Positions 39,834 to 49,154 of a stretch of 64,000 nt of DNA are shown piece after piece. Source of the stretch: Pseudomonadota bacterium (GTDB lineage Bacteria > Pseudomonadota > Gammaproteobacteria > Steroidobacterales > JBCBZW01); contig JBCBZW010000018.1 in NCBI GenBank assembly GCA_039815145.1, forward strand, positions 1 to 64,000. The letters are read 5' to 3'. A program made the translations under genes and the position numbers. Position 1 is the stretch's first letter; every line of letters begins with the position of its first letter. The notes below the pieces were generated by a model, which saw only the letters and a program-made list of their open reading frames with translations, searched no databases and was not told the DNA's origin.

Positions 39834-41042
39834 TCAAGCGGTGGGCGGCTGGACCACGGGACCGTCGATCGGCGGCAGGGGGTACTTCAGGCCGGTCGCG
39901 CAATTGAACAGAACGGCGTGATCGGTGGGCGCGATGAGTCCCCGGTCGCGCGCTAGCTGCCAGGCAGCGTAGGTGGCAGCCCCTTCTGGGCAGAGGAGCA
40001 GTCCCTCCTCGGTGGCGACCTCGGCGAGGGCGCGCGTGGTGTGCTCGTCGTCCACGGCAATGGCGAAGCCGCCGCTTTCGCGCACGGCGTCGAGGATCAG
40101 GAAATCGCCGATTGCCGCGGGCACGCGAATCCCCGTCGCCACCGTGTGCGGGTCGACCCAGGGCTCGGCGTGGGTGTCGCCGCGCTCGAAGGCGCGCACG
40201 ATGGGGGCGCAGCCGCTCGCCTGCACCGCCACCATCCTTGGCATGCGTGCATCGTCGAGCCAGCCGAGTTGGCGCAACTCGGCGAAGGCCTTCCACATGC
40301 CGATGAGCCCCGTGCCGCCGCCGGTGGGATAGAAGATGACGTCGGGCAGGCGCCAGCCCAGCTGCTCGGCGAGTTCGAGCCCCATCGTCTTCTTGCCCTC
40401 GATGCGGTAGGGCTCCTTGAGGGTGGAGACGTCGAACCAACCCTCCTGTGTCTTGCGCTCGCCGACCAGGCGGCCGCAGTCGTTGATGTAGCCATCGACC
40501 CGATACACCGTGCCGCCTTGCAGGGCCGTCTCCTCCATGTTGATGCTGGGCGTGTCCTTGGGGCAGAAGACGTGACACGGCAGGCCGGCCCGCGAGGCGT
40601 AGGCGCTCAGCGCCGCGCCCGCGTTGCCGTTGGTGGGGATGGCGAAGGCGCTCACGCCAAGCTCCCGGGCCATGGTCACCGCCATCACCAAGCCGCGTGC
40701 CTTGAACGATCCAGTGGGCAAGCGCCCCTCATCCTTCACCGTGAGCCGTCCCTGGGATCCGCCGAGGCGCGGCAGCCCCACCAGCGGGGTCATCTGCTCG
40801 CCCAAGCTCACGCGGTTCGCGAAGTCCCGGACGGGCAGCAGCTCGCGGTAGCGCCAGAGCGTGGGCTCGCGATCGCGCAGGTCTTCGCGCTGAACGGCCC
40901 GGCCCACCGCGTCCAGATCGTAGTGGACCAGCAGCGGCGCCCCCTGCGGCGATAAGTTGTGCAGCTGGCCCGCGGGCAGGTGTTCGCCAGTCTTCGAACA
41001 GCTCAGGTGGGTGACGAAGCAGCGATCATCGGCGGCGCCCAT
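39834..41042 (-). CDS. thrC: Threonine synthase
   Basis: 402 residues. A fold-type II PLP enzyme that makes threonine from O-phosphohomoserine. The PLP lysine is Lys114 in DEGRLPTGSFKARG, the phosphate-binding loop is YPTGGGTGLIGMW, and the family start MTPLVGLPRL is present. A zinc-finger-like N-terminus (CFVTHLSCSKTGE) marks the archaeal/actinobacterial-like class of short threonine synthases. The gene is isolated and reads away from the M20 amidohydrolase. Threonine dehydratase is less likely because of length and N-terminus. Confidence 0.88.
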   Translation of the reverse strand: MGAADDRCFVTHLSCSKTGEHLPAGQLHNLSPQGAPLLVHYDLDAVGRAVQREDLRDREPTLWRYRELLPVRDFANRVSLGEQMTPLVGLPRLGGSQGRLTVKDEGRLPTGSFKARGLVMAVTMARELGVSAFAIPTNGNAGAALSAYASRAGLPCHVFCPKDTPSINMEETALQGGTVYRVDGYINDCGRLVGERKTQEGWFDVSTLKEPYRIEGKKTMGLELAEQLGWRLPDVIFYPTGGGTGLIGMWKAFAELRQLGWLDDARMPRMVAVQASGCAPIVRAFERGDTHAEPWVDPHTVATGIRVPAAIGDFLILDAVRESGGFAIAVDDEHTTRALAEVATEEGLLLCPEGAATYAAWQLARDRGLIAPTDHAVLFNCATGLKYPLPPIDGPVVQPPTA

Positions 41043-41159
41043 AGGGGGGTCCTCGTGGTGCGGTGGTGGCGGGGGCTTGTGCTAGGCTCGACGGAGCAGT
41101 GCGCGCCTATCCTCGCAGCACTCCCCGATCAGCACCAGAACGCAAGCAACGGAGCTCCC

Positions 41160-42539
41160 ATGCCCAGGACCGCGGCCCCCCTACACACCACCCTGCTCGC
41201 CGCCGTGACGGCCGGTCTGGCACCGCTCGCGCAAGCCGAGTTGACGCCGGAGCAATTGGAGCGGGCGATCGACGCGGACTACGCCTACCTCGGGAACTTG
41301 TTCGTTCACTTCCACGAGAATCCGGAGCTCTCCTTCCGCGAGGAGCAGACGGCCAAGCGCTTGGCGCAGGAGCTGCTCGATGCAGGCGTGCCCGAGGTGA
41401 CCACGGGTGTGGGTCGCACCGGCGTCGTCGCGATCCTGCGCAATGGGCCAGGGCCTGTGGTGATGATCCGCGCCGATATGGACGGCCTGCCCGTGCGCGA
41501 GCTGTCGGGCCTCGAGTACGCCTCGGAGGCGAAGCAAACGAATATCTTCGGTGATGAGAAGCCGGTGATGCACGCCTGCGGTCACGACATGCACATGGCC
41601 TCGCTGGTGGGCACGGCGCGCCGCCTGGTGGCGATGCGCGAGGAATGGTCGGGCACGGTGGTGTTCATCGGTCAGCCGGCCGAGGAGCGCATCACCGGCG
41701 CCAAGGCCATGCTCGACGACGGCCTCTACGAACGCTTCCCCCGCCCAGACTACGCCCTCGCCCTGCACGTGGCGGCGGGCGAGCCGGCCGGCAAGATCGG
41801 CGTCACCTCCGGCCTCACCTATTCGAGCTCGGACAGCGTGGACATCACCGTGCACGGCGTCGGGGCCCACGGCGCCTCGCCTCACCGCGGTAAGGACCCG
41901 GTGGTGCTGGCGGCACAGATCATCGTCGCCCTGCAGACGCTGGTGAGCCGTGAGGTCTCTCCGCTCAAGCCCGGCGTGGTCACGGTGGGTTCCATCCACG
42001 GCGGTCAGAAGCACAACATCATCGGCGAGCGCGTCGATCTTCAGCTCACGGTGCGGTCGAACGATGAGGACACGCGTCGGCGCTTGCTCACGGGCATCGA
42101 GCGCATCGCGATCAACGCCGGACGCATGGCGGGCTTCCCGGAGGACAAGCTCCCCACGGTGACCTTCCTCGAGGAGTCCACGCCGGTGACCGAGAACGAT
42201 CCGGCCCTCGCCTCACGCATCATTCCCCGCCTCCAGCGCGACATGGGCGACGGTCAGGTGTACTTCGCTGAACAGAAGGGCATGGGTGCCGAAGACTTCG
42301 CCTATTTCACGAAGACCGCGGACGCCGTGCCCGGCTTCTATTTCCGCGTGGGAGGCACGCCTGAAGAAGACCTGATCCGCGAGCGCGACGGCGGTGCGCA
42401 GGTGCCGTCCCACCACTCGCCCTTCTTCAGGATCGCGCCAGAGCCTTCGATTCGGGCAGGCGTGAAGGCCATGACGCTGGCCGCGATCGAACTCCTCGAC
42501 GCCCCCTCAGAGCCTGCCAGCGGGGACGCTTCCCGCTAG
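41160..42539 (+). CDS. M20 family metallopeptidase / amidohydrolase, exported
   Basis: 459 residues from ATG 41160 with GGAG five bases upstream. A signal peptide (ends LAQAEL) precedes an M20D amidohydrolase. Metal-site motifs: HACGHDMHMA (Cys and two His), QPAEERITGAKAM (Glu) and the His of LALHVAAGE; a lid-domain motif is GAHGASPHRGKDP. Relatives are IAA-amino acid, hippurate and N-acyl-amino acid hydrolases that release an amino acid from an acylated or amide-linked form. Periplasmic location inferred from the signal peptide. Substrate unknown. Confidence 0.9.
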   Translation: MPRTAAPLHTTLLAAVTAGLAPLAQAELTPEQLERAIDADYAYLGNLFVHFHENPELSFREEQTAKRLAQELLDAGVPEVTTGVGRTGVVAILRNGPGPVVMIRADMDGLPVRELSGLEYASEAKQTNIFGDEKPVMHACGHDMHMASLVGTARRLVAMREEWSGTVVFIGQPAEERITGAKAMLDDGLYERFPRPDYALALHVAAGEPAGKIGVTSGLTYSSSDSVDITVHGVGAHGASPHRGKDPVVLAAQIIVALQTLVSREVSPLKPGVVTVGSIHGGQKHNIIGERVDLQLTVRSNDEDTRRRLLTGIERIAINAGRMAGFPEDKLPTVTFLEESTPVTENDPALASRIIPRLQRDMGDGQVYFAEQKGMGAEDFAYFTKTADAVPGFYFRVGGTPEEDLIRERDGGAQVPSHHSPFFRIAPEPSIRAGVKAMTLAAIELLDAPSEPASGDASR

Positions 42540-42660
42540 CGCGCCGCGCGCCGGCACATACACACTTCATCGAATCGTCATCAGCCGGCAACGTTGGCGC
42601 TCTAGCCTCGCCGGCTGATATTCCGATTAAACGCGCTTCGGCGCCCGGGAAGACGAAACG

Positions 42661-43401
42661 ATGAAGAACGCGACCCTGCTCTCACTCCTATGCCTCGGCG
42701 CCTGGTCGGGCGCCACGAGCGCCTCCACCATCGCCGGCACCAGCTTTGAAGAACCGCAAGCCGTCGGCGGCCAGTACACCGACACGCTGCCGGCAGACAC
42801 GGACCACGCTCTGCTGGACAACGCGGGCGAGCCGATCGTCAACTACACCAGCATCGGCGGTGAGCTCGGCTTTTCGAGCTTTTACACCAACACGCGCGAC
42901 AGCAGTGGCCTGACCGACGGCGATTTCGTCGGCGTCACGGACTTCACCGGCGATGTCGGTGCCTACACCGATGGCCTGCAGGGGTTCCAGATCAGCGACC
43001 CCGACGGCCTGATGACCATCACCTTCGACACCGTCGACCTCTCCGGCGTCACGGACGCCACCCTCACCGTGGATCTCTTCGTGAACGAGACCGGTTACGA
43101 GGATGGCGACCGCGTGCGCGTGTGGGTGGAGGGCGACGGGGGCGTCGTCGATCTCATCGACACCGCGGGTAGCGACATCGACGACCTCGGCATCGAGGGT
43201 GTGTGGTTGAACCTGATTGCCGATCTCTCAGGCTTCACCATGGCGACGCTCCTCTTCGAGGGCGAGTCGAACTCCTCCGCCGAGTCCTTCTACTTGGACA
43301 ATGTCGCCTTCTCCGGCGCGGCCGCCGTGGTGCCCGTACCGGCCGCGGCCTGGTTGCTGCTCGGCGGCCTCGGCGTGCTGGGTCTGCGCCGGCGCGCCTG
43401 A
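42661..43401 (+). CDS. VPLPA-CTERM sorting-domain protein
   Basis: 246 residues. A signal peptide (MKNATLLSLLCLGAWSG) and a beta-rich secreted domain (TSFEEPQAVGGQYTD ... FYLDNVAFSG) are followed by a tripartite C-terminal sorting signal: VPVPAAAW, a hydrophobic stretch LLLGGLGVLGL and basic RRRA. This is the VPLPA-CTERM/PEP-CTERM type handled by exosortases; no exosortase gene is in the window. Function of the secreted domain unknown. A good intrinsic terminator follows. Confidence 0.85.
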   Translation: MKNATLLSLLCLGAWSGATSASTIAGTSFEEPQAVGGQYTDTLPADTDHALLDNAGEPIVNYTSIGGELGFSSFYTNTRDSSGLTDGDFVGVTDFTGDVGAYTDGLQGFQISDPDGLMTITFDTVDLSGVTDATLTVDLFVNETGYEDGDRVRVWVEGDGGVVDLIDTAGSDIDDLGIEGVWLNLIADLSGFTMATLLFEGESNSSAESFYLDNVAFSGAAAVVPVPAAAWLLLGGLGVLGLRRRA

Positions 43402-43425
43402 GCCGATCCAGGCGCTGCTCCGCTC

Positions 43426-43460
43426 ACGCCCGCGTCGACTTCTGTCGGCGCGGGCGTTTT
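43426..43460 (+). terminator. Intrinsic terminator of the VPLPA-CTERM gene
   Basis: CGCCCGCG (43427-43434) pairs with CGCGGGCG (43449-43456), with an inner CGAC/GTCG pairing. TTTT (43457-43460) follows, then GCTTTCC. Confidence 0.85.
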
Positions 43461-43620
43461 GCTTTCCGGTCTGCGGGATCGCCTACGGGCGGCGCGGGGG
43501 GATTATGAGACGGGGATCACACCTGTACCTCCCCTCGCCGTCGCTGAGCAGACGCCGCCCGCTTCCTGCCTTGCCACACTGCCTCCATCACATGCACCCA
43601 CGCGCAGATGGAGAGACGCA

Positions 43621-43803
43621 GTGAACAGCGAGCGGTTGGAACAGGTTAAATCCGTGGTGGTCGGCGCTCTGATGGCCGCGGCCTTCATCATCATCGGACC
43701 GCCTCAGGGCTCGACACCTGAGGAGGCCGAACCCGCCTTGGTGATGGTCGATCACTCGCCGGCGACCGACGGCCCTTACCTCTCGCAGCTGATCAGCGAG
43801 TAG
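43621..43803 (+). CDS. Small single-span membrane protein, hypothetical
   Basis: 60 residues from GTG 43621, preceded by GGAGAG about seven bases upstream. One hydrophobic segment (VVVGALMAAAFIIIG, residues 11-25) is followed by an acidic, proline-containing tail (GSTPEEAEPALVMVDHSP). I do not recognise it. The good ribosome site and the lack of any overlapping gene support it being real, but the evidence is limited. Confidence 0.45.
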   Translation: MNSERLEQVKSVVVGALMAAAFIIIGPPQGSTPEEAEPALVMVDHSPATDGPYLSQLISE

Positions 43804-43832
43804 GTGATCGATCGACTATCGGGGACGCTAGC

Positions 43833-44450
43833 TCAGCCGCGCCAGATCTCGGGCTCCGCCGGACAGCTTGTGACCGGCTGCGGTCGACTCTCGACGAGGT
43901 TCGTGCGCCAGCACTCGTCGAACACCGAGCAGTAGCAGGCCTCGAAGCGGTAGGTAAATCGCGCCCGGTCGATCGCCGACCACAATGGCTCCGACGCTGC
44001 GTCGTAGGGCACAGCGAACACCAAGACCGCTTCACCCGGGGCGAGCACGCGGCCGCTGGGGGTCGTGGTGTACGTCGTGGGCGCCTCGCGTTCCTCCGTG
44101 CTCTTCGGGGGCGTCCACTGGTCATCGTAGCCGTGGCGGATGAGCTCACCGATATGGCGCAGGGGGGTGCCGTCCTCGGCTCGGATCACGAAGGACTCGA
44201 GGCGCAAGGGGCCGACGCCGGCGTTGGACAGGGTCAGCTGGATCACCCGTTCCCCGTCCACCACATTGCTCGAATCGAGTTGGAGGTAGGGCCAGCTGTT
44301 GGCCTCGACCAGTCGCTCCATGGAGTCGGCGTTCTGCACGGCGATGAAGATCGAGGCGGCCGAGGTGGCCAGGGCGGCCAGGCTGACGATGATGCCAAAC
44401 CAGTCACGCCTGGCAGCGGGGAGCTCTGCGGGTTCCGGGACGTCTTCCAT
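43833..44450 (-). CDS. Membrane-anchored hypothetical protein
   Basis: 205 residues with one transmembrane helix (GIIVSLAALATSAASIFIAV, about 19-38) and then an outside domain rich in beta strands (WPYLQLDSSNVVDGERVIQLTLSNAGVGPLRLE). Three cysteines cluster at EACYCSVFDECWRTNL and may form disulfides. A similar 'LQLDSSNVxDGExVIQLTLSNAGVGP' layout is common in uncharacterised proteobacterial proteins. It precedes the RND operon on the same strand, but function is unknown. Confidence 0.6.
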   Translation of the reverse strand: MEDVPEPAELPAARRDWFGIIVSLAALATSAASIFIAVQNADSMERLVEANSWPYLQLDSSNVVDGERVIQLTLSNAGVGPLRLESFVIRAEDGTPLRHIGELIRHGYDDQWTPPKSTEEREAPTTYTTTPSGRVLAPGEAVLVFAVPYDAASEPLWSAIDRARFTYRFEACYCSVFDECWRTNLVESRPQPVTSCPAEPEIWRG

Positions 44451-44536
44451 CTTCGCGCTCGAGGCGTTCTCTCGCGAGAACGGTCTGGAGACGATAGCGG
44501 GCGATCCGTCGGGGATCCACCCGCTCCTGAAGTCCT

Positions 44537-47500
44537 CTAGCTGCCCACCGGCGCCGGTCGGGTCTCGCCGAGCAGGCGCTTCGCGAATGCCACGACCCGC
44601 CCCGGGAGCCGCACGAGATCGTCCAGCACCAGGTAGTTCATCGGAATCAGCAGCAGCGTGATGGCGGTAGCGAAGAGGATGCCGAAGCCCAGGGACACCG
44701 CCATCGGCACCAGGAATTGAGCCTGCGTGGATTTCTCGAAGATCAGCGGCATGAGCCCCGCGAAGGTGGTCAGGGAGGTCAGCAGGACGGGGCGGAAGCG
44801 GGCGCCGCCCGCGGCGTACACCGCCTCGCGCACGCTGGCGCCCTCGCGGCGCCGTTGGTTGACGTAGTCCACCAGCACCAGGCTGTCGTTCACCACCACC
44901 CCGGACAGGGCGAGCATGCCGAGCACGCTCACGAAGCTCAAGGTGAGGCCCATGATCATGTGTCCGAGCATGGCCCCGATCACGCCGAAGGGAATCACTA
45001 GCATCACGATCAGCGGCTGCAGGTAGGAGCGGAAGGGCACGGCCAGCAACACGTAGATCGCGAACAGCACGAACAGCGCGCCGTTGGTCACGCTGCCGAA
45101 GGACTCGCGCTGTTCGGCCGCCTCGCCCTCGAGGGTGAAGCGCACGGTGGGCCGGGTGGTGAGCTCGCCGCCGAGCCAGGCGTTGAGATCGGCCTTGATG
45201 CCCTCCACGTCCGCGCTTTCCTTGTCGACATCGGCCGTCACGCTGACCTTGCGTGTGCGGTCGACCCGCGTGATCGAGGCGAAGCCGCGCCCCTTGGTCG
45301 CCAGGGCCACTTCCTCGAAGGGCACGTCGGCGCCGCTGGCGGTGCGGATGGTCATGGCTTCGAGGGTGGCGATCGACTCGCGGTCCACGCGCGGGTATCG
45401 CAGGTACACCCGCACCTCCTCGCGGCCGCGCTGCACGCGCTGCACCTCGAGACCGAAGAAGGCCTGGCGCACCTGCGAGGCGAGATCGTCCAGGGTGAGG
45501 CCGAGGGGTTCCGCCTGGGGTCTCAGGGCTAGCTCGATCTCGGCCTTACCCGCCTCGAAGTCGTCGGTGACGTCGAAGACACCGGGGTAGGTGGCGAGGC
45601 GTTCGCGCACGCTCGCCGCCACTGCGCGCAGCTCGTCGAAGTCCTGGCCGGTGAGCTGCACATCGATGGGCGCACCGCCGCGGGCGAACTCCGCCCGCAG
45701 GTTCAGATCCTCGGCGCCGGGGATGGTGCCGATGCGCTTGCGCCAGCTGGCCACCACATCGCGGGTGGACGGCCCGTCCGGGCGACTCTCCGCCGGCGTC
45801 AACTCCACCAGCACACGCGCCACGTTGCTCTGCGCCGTCGTGCTCTGGCTGGACGAGAAGCCGCCCCCGCCGCCGCCGCCGACCACCTCGTAGATGTGGG
45901 TGATCACGCTCTCGCCGGTGACCGGGTCCACGAACTCCTCGCGCAGGGCATCGGCCGCATCGCTCATGCGCCGGGCCGCGGCGCGGGTCACCTCGAAGGA
46001 GGTGCCCGTCGGCATGGTGAGGCTCGCCGTGGCGGTCTCGCTCGGCACGCGGGGGAAGAAGATGAAGCGTAGGTTGCCGCTCGCCACGGTGGCGAAGGTC
46101 AGCATTGCCAGCGCGACGAAGGACGCTAGCACCACGTAGCGATAGCGGATGGCGAGGTCGAGGAAGGGTTGGTACACGTGCCGTACGAACCACTCGAGGG
46201 AGTCGGCGATGCGCCGCTGCACGCGCGTGAGCAAGCCCACGTCGTCGTCGCGCATGGCGTGGGAGCGCGCGTGCTTCAGGTGGGCGGGCAGGATCAGCTT
46301 CGATTCCACCAGGGAGAATAGCAACACGGGAATGACGATCAGGGGGAACTGGGCGAAGAGCTTGCCGCGCGTCCCTTCGATGAACAGCAGCGGCGTGAAG
46401 GCCGCCACCGTGGTCAGCACACCGAAGGTGACGGGCACCGCAATCTCCTGCGTGCCGCGGATGGCCGCCTGCTCCGGCGGTGCACCGGCGCGCAGGTGGC
46501 TGTAGATGTTCTCGCCGGTGACGATCGCATCGTCCACCACGATGCCGAGCACCAGGATGAAAGCGAAGAGGCTAAGAAGGTTGATCGTCACGCCCAGGGT
46601 GGGCATGAGGGCGATGCCGCCCATGAAGCACACTGGAATCCCAACCACCACCCAAAGGGCGACGGACCAGCGCAGGAACAGGGTGAGCAGGATGAGGATC
46701 AGCAAACCGCCCTGGATGGCGCTCTTGGTGAGCGTGCCGAGGCGCGCCTTGACCACTTCGGAGTTGTCGTCCCACACGGTGATGGCGACGCCTGCGGGCA
46801 GCGTGGCGGCGGCACGGTCGACGTAGTCCTTGACCGTGGCGGCGATCTCGATGGCGCTCTGGTCGCCCACGCGATCCACCTCGATCACGGCCGCCAGCTG
46901 GCCATCGAAGGCGGAGGACACGGGCTCTTCGCTGAACCCGTCGCGCACCACGGCGATCTCCGAGAGCGGGATGCGGGTGCCGTCCGCGCCGCGCACCACG
47001 ATGCGCTCGAAGTCCAGGCGCTCGTAGGCCTGGCCCTCGGTGCGCAGCACGATGTCGCCGCTTGGGCTGCGGATCTGCCCCGCGGAGAGGTCCAGGGAGG
47101 AGCGCCGGATGGCCTGCGCCACCTGATCGAAGGTGAGGCCGTACTCGCGCAGGGTGGCAGCGGAGACCTCGATGGAGATCTCGTACTCGCGCACGCCCGA
47201 GAGCGAGACCTGAGTGATGCCGGGCAGGGTGGCGACGTCGTCGCGGACGCGCTCGGCGAGCTTGCGCAGCTCCGCCTCGGGCACGCTCCCGTGCAACACT
47301 ACGTCGATGACTTCGAAGCCCGTCTGCGGGATGTAGACGACGGGCTTCTCCGCGTCCACGGGGAAGGTGCTGATCGCATCGACCTGCACCTTGATTTCCT
47401 CCAGCAGGTCCTTCGGATCGTAGCCGCGGTCCACTTCCGCCGTGATCGTGCCGAGCCCTTCGCTGGCCGTGGAGCGCAGGCGCTTGATGCCCTCGATCTC

Positions 47501-47719
47501 GTAGATCGCCTCCTCCACCTTGATCGTGATGCCTTGCTCCACCTCCACGGGCGTGGCGCCGGGGAAGGGCACGCGCACGTTCACCACGTCGATGTCGAAG
47601 GCGGGGAACACTTCCAAGGGGAGGCCGCGCACGGTCATGAAGCCCGCGCCGAGAATCGTCAGCATGAGCAGGTTCGCGGTGACGTCGTTGCGCGCGAACC
47701 AGTCGATCAGTCCCTTCAT
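44537..47719 (-). CDS. RND efflux permease (AcrB type)
   Basis: 1060 residues with the twelve-helix, two-porter-loop RND layout. The proton-relay aspartates are in LGIVVDDAIVTGENIYS (helix 4). Repeated halves are visible (first porter loop near 35-330; second near 560-870). A glycine-rich loop (VVGGGGGGGFSSSQS) interrupts the second porter loop. It exports drugs, lipids or other amphiphiles using the proton gradient. ATGA overlap (47716-47719) with the adaptor gene shows translational coupling. No TolC-type outer-membrane channel is encoded beside it. Confidence 0.93.
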   Translation of the reverse strand: MKGLIDWFARNDVTANLLMLTILGAGFMTVRGLPLEVFPAFDIDVVNVRVPFPGATPVEVEQGITIKVEEAIYEIEGIKRLRSTASEGLGTITAEVDRGYDPKDLLEEIKVQVDAISTFPVDAEKPVVYIPQTGFEVIDVVLHGSVPEAELRKLAERVRDDVATLPGITQVSLSGVREYEISIEVSAATLREYGLTFDQVAQAIRRSSLDLSAGQIRSPSGDIVLRTEGQAYERLDFERIVVRGADGTRIPLSEIAVVRDGFSEEPVSSAFDGQLAAVIEVDRVGDQSAIEIAATVKDYVDRAAATLPAGVAITVWDDNSEVVKARLGTLTKSAIQGGLLILILLTLFLRWSVALWVVVGIPVCFMGGIALMPTLGVTINLLSLFAFILVLGIVVDDAIVTGENIYSHLRAGAPPEQAAIRGTQEIAVPVTFGVLTTVAAFTPLLFIEGTRGKLFAQFPLIVIPVLLFSLVESKLILPAHLKHARSHAMRDDDVGLLTRVQRRIADSLEWFVRHVYQPFLDLAIRYRYVVLASFVALAMLTFATVASGNLRFIFFPRVPSETATASLTMPTGTSFEVTRAAARRMSDAADALREEFVDPVTGESVITHIYEVVGGGGGGGFSSSQSTTAQSNVARVLVELTPAESRPDGPSTRDVVASWRKRIGTIPGAEDLNLRAEFARGGAPIDVQLTGQDFDELRAVAASVRERLATYPGVFDVTDDFEAGKAEIELALRPQAEPLGLTLDDLASQVRQAFFGLEVQRVQRGREEVRVYLRYPRVDRESIATLEAMTIRTASGADVPFEEVALATKGRGFASITRVDRTRKVSVTADVDKESADVEGIKADLNAWLGGELTTRPTVRFTLEGEAAEQRESFGSVTNGALFVLFAIYVLLAVPFRSYLQPLIVMLVIPFGVIGAMLGHMIMGLTLSFVSVLGMLALSGVVVNDSLVLVDYVNQRRREGASVREAVYAAGGARFRPVLLTSLTTFAGLMPLIFEKSTQAQFLVPMAVSLGFGILFATAITLLLIPMNYLVLDDLVRLPGRVVAFAKRLLGETRPAPVGS

Positions 47720-48993
47720 CGCGAGGCGCTCGCCGCCGCCTCGCCGGCCACCGCCGGGCTAGGTCGGCCGCCGCCGGCGCCGCCGCTCCCGCGGCCACGT
47801 CGCGGCGGCGCTTCGCCGTCCACCGTGGCGCGCACGAGGGTGCCATCGGCCACGACCGCGAGCGGCGTGGTCACCACCACCTCGCCCGCGCTCAGGCCCT
47901 CATCGATCACCACCGTGTCGTCGGTCAGCCAGGCGACGTGCACCTGACGGCGTTCTAAGGTGCTCTCGCTGGTCACGGTGAGCAGCTCGTCCGCTCCGCG
48001 CAGGGCCTGGCGGGGCAGCACGAAGACGTTGTCGAGGGTGCGCCCCTCGATCCGCGCCTCGACGAACTGACCCACGCGCAGGGGTGGGCGGGAGTCGTTG
48101 GCGAGACGTGCGTAGGGGTCGATCACCTCGGCGATGACGAACAGGCGTCGGCTGGCGCTGTCGATGGCGCCCTCGCTGCGCACGATGCGCGCCGACCACC
48201 GGTGCGAGCGATCGCCCAACTTGCCCGTCAGCTCGACGCGGGGGGAGGGAGCACGGCCCTCGTCGTCGCGGTAGCTGCCGGGCAGATCGACGTACGCGAG
48301 CTGTCGGCTCGCCAGGGGCAGGCGCACCTCGGCGCGTTCCACCGAGTAGAGCTCGGCGAGGGTGGAGCCGACGTTGACGAACTGGCCGACGTCCGCGCTG
48401 ATCGAGAGCACGCGACCGGCGTAGGGGGCGCGCAGCACCGTGCGTTCCAGATCTACCCGCGCGCGTTCTAGCTGCGCCTGCGCCGAGGCGAGGTCGGCCC
48501 GGGCGGCGGCGATCTGAGGCTCGCGCAACCCGAGCGGTGGGGCTTCACGGCCGAGGGCCTTCCAGTCGCCGGCCACGACCTCCGCTTCGGCAAGTTCCAG
48601 CTCGAGGGCTGCCTGGGCCTGGGCGACCGCAGCTTCGGCCGACGTCACTGCCAGGCTGTAGTTGCGCGCGTCGATGCGCACGAGCACGTCGCCCGCCTCG
48701 AAGAAGGCGCCGGCGCGGAACTGCTCGGCGACCTCTTCGATGCGCCCTGCCACCTCGGGAATGAGGGTGGTGGCCGTGCGCGGGGACACGGTGCCGTCGC
48801 TGAGCAACTCGATAGCGTATTCGGTGGGCACCAGGCGGGTGGCGTCGACGCTCACCACCGAGGGCGGTGGCGTGAACCGCTGCGGCGTTTCGCGCCCGGC
48901 GATCATCGCCCGCGAGAGCACACCCCCGACCACCAACACCGCGATGGCCAACCCCGCCTTAAGCGCGGCTGACCGGATCTTGCTCTGCCCCAT
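47716..48993 (-). CDS. RND periplasmic adaptor (membrane fusion protein)
   Basis: 425 residues. After an N-terminal hydrophobic anchor (AGLAIAVLVVGGVLS), it shows the MFP order: a beta/lipoyl half (ATTLIPEVAGRIEEVAEQFR), a coiled-coil hairpin (SAEAAVAQAQAALELELAEAE ... DLASAQAQLERARVDLERT), the second lipoyl half (VLRAPYAGRVLSISADVGQFV) and beta-barrel domains. A proline/glycine/arginine-rich tail (PPRRGRGSGGAGGGRP) is unusual. It links the permease to an outer-membrane channel. Confidence 0.92.
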   Translation of the reverse strand: MGQSKIRSAALKAGLAIAVLVVGGVLSRAMIAGRETPQRFTPPPSVVSVDATRLVPTEYAIELLSDGTVSPRTATTLIPEVAGRIEEVAEQFRAGAFFEAGDVLVRIDARNYSLAVTSAEAAVAQAQAALELELAEAEVVAGDWKALGREAPPLGLREPQIAAARADLASAQAQLERARVDLERTVLRAPYAGRVLSISADVGQFVNVGSTLAELYSVERAEVRLPLASRQLAYVDLPGSYRDDEGRAPSPRVELTGKLGDRSHRWSARIVRSEGAIDSASRRLFVIAEVIDPYARLANDSRPPLRVGQFVEARIEGRTLDNVFVLPRQALRGADELLTVTSESTLERRQVHVAWLTDDTVVIDEGLSAGEVVVTTPLAVVADGTLVRATVDGEAPPRRGRGSGGAGGGRPSPAVAGEAAASASR

Positions 48994-49154
48994 GGCTGTC
49001 CCCTGAACGCTTTCGTGGCTCTGTACCCGTCGGCATGGCGGGTACTGAACATGGATTCGCTAAGTCGATGACTTCGCTGAAGCTTAGGGGACGGATGTGG
49101 CCGCCACGGCAAAGATCCGTAAGGAATCGTTTGCCGTCGCGGTGGATCTTGGGA

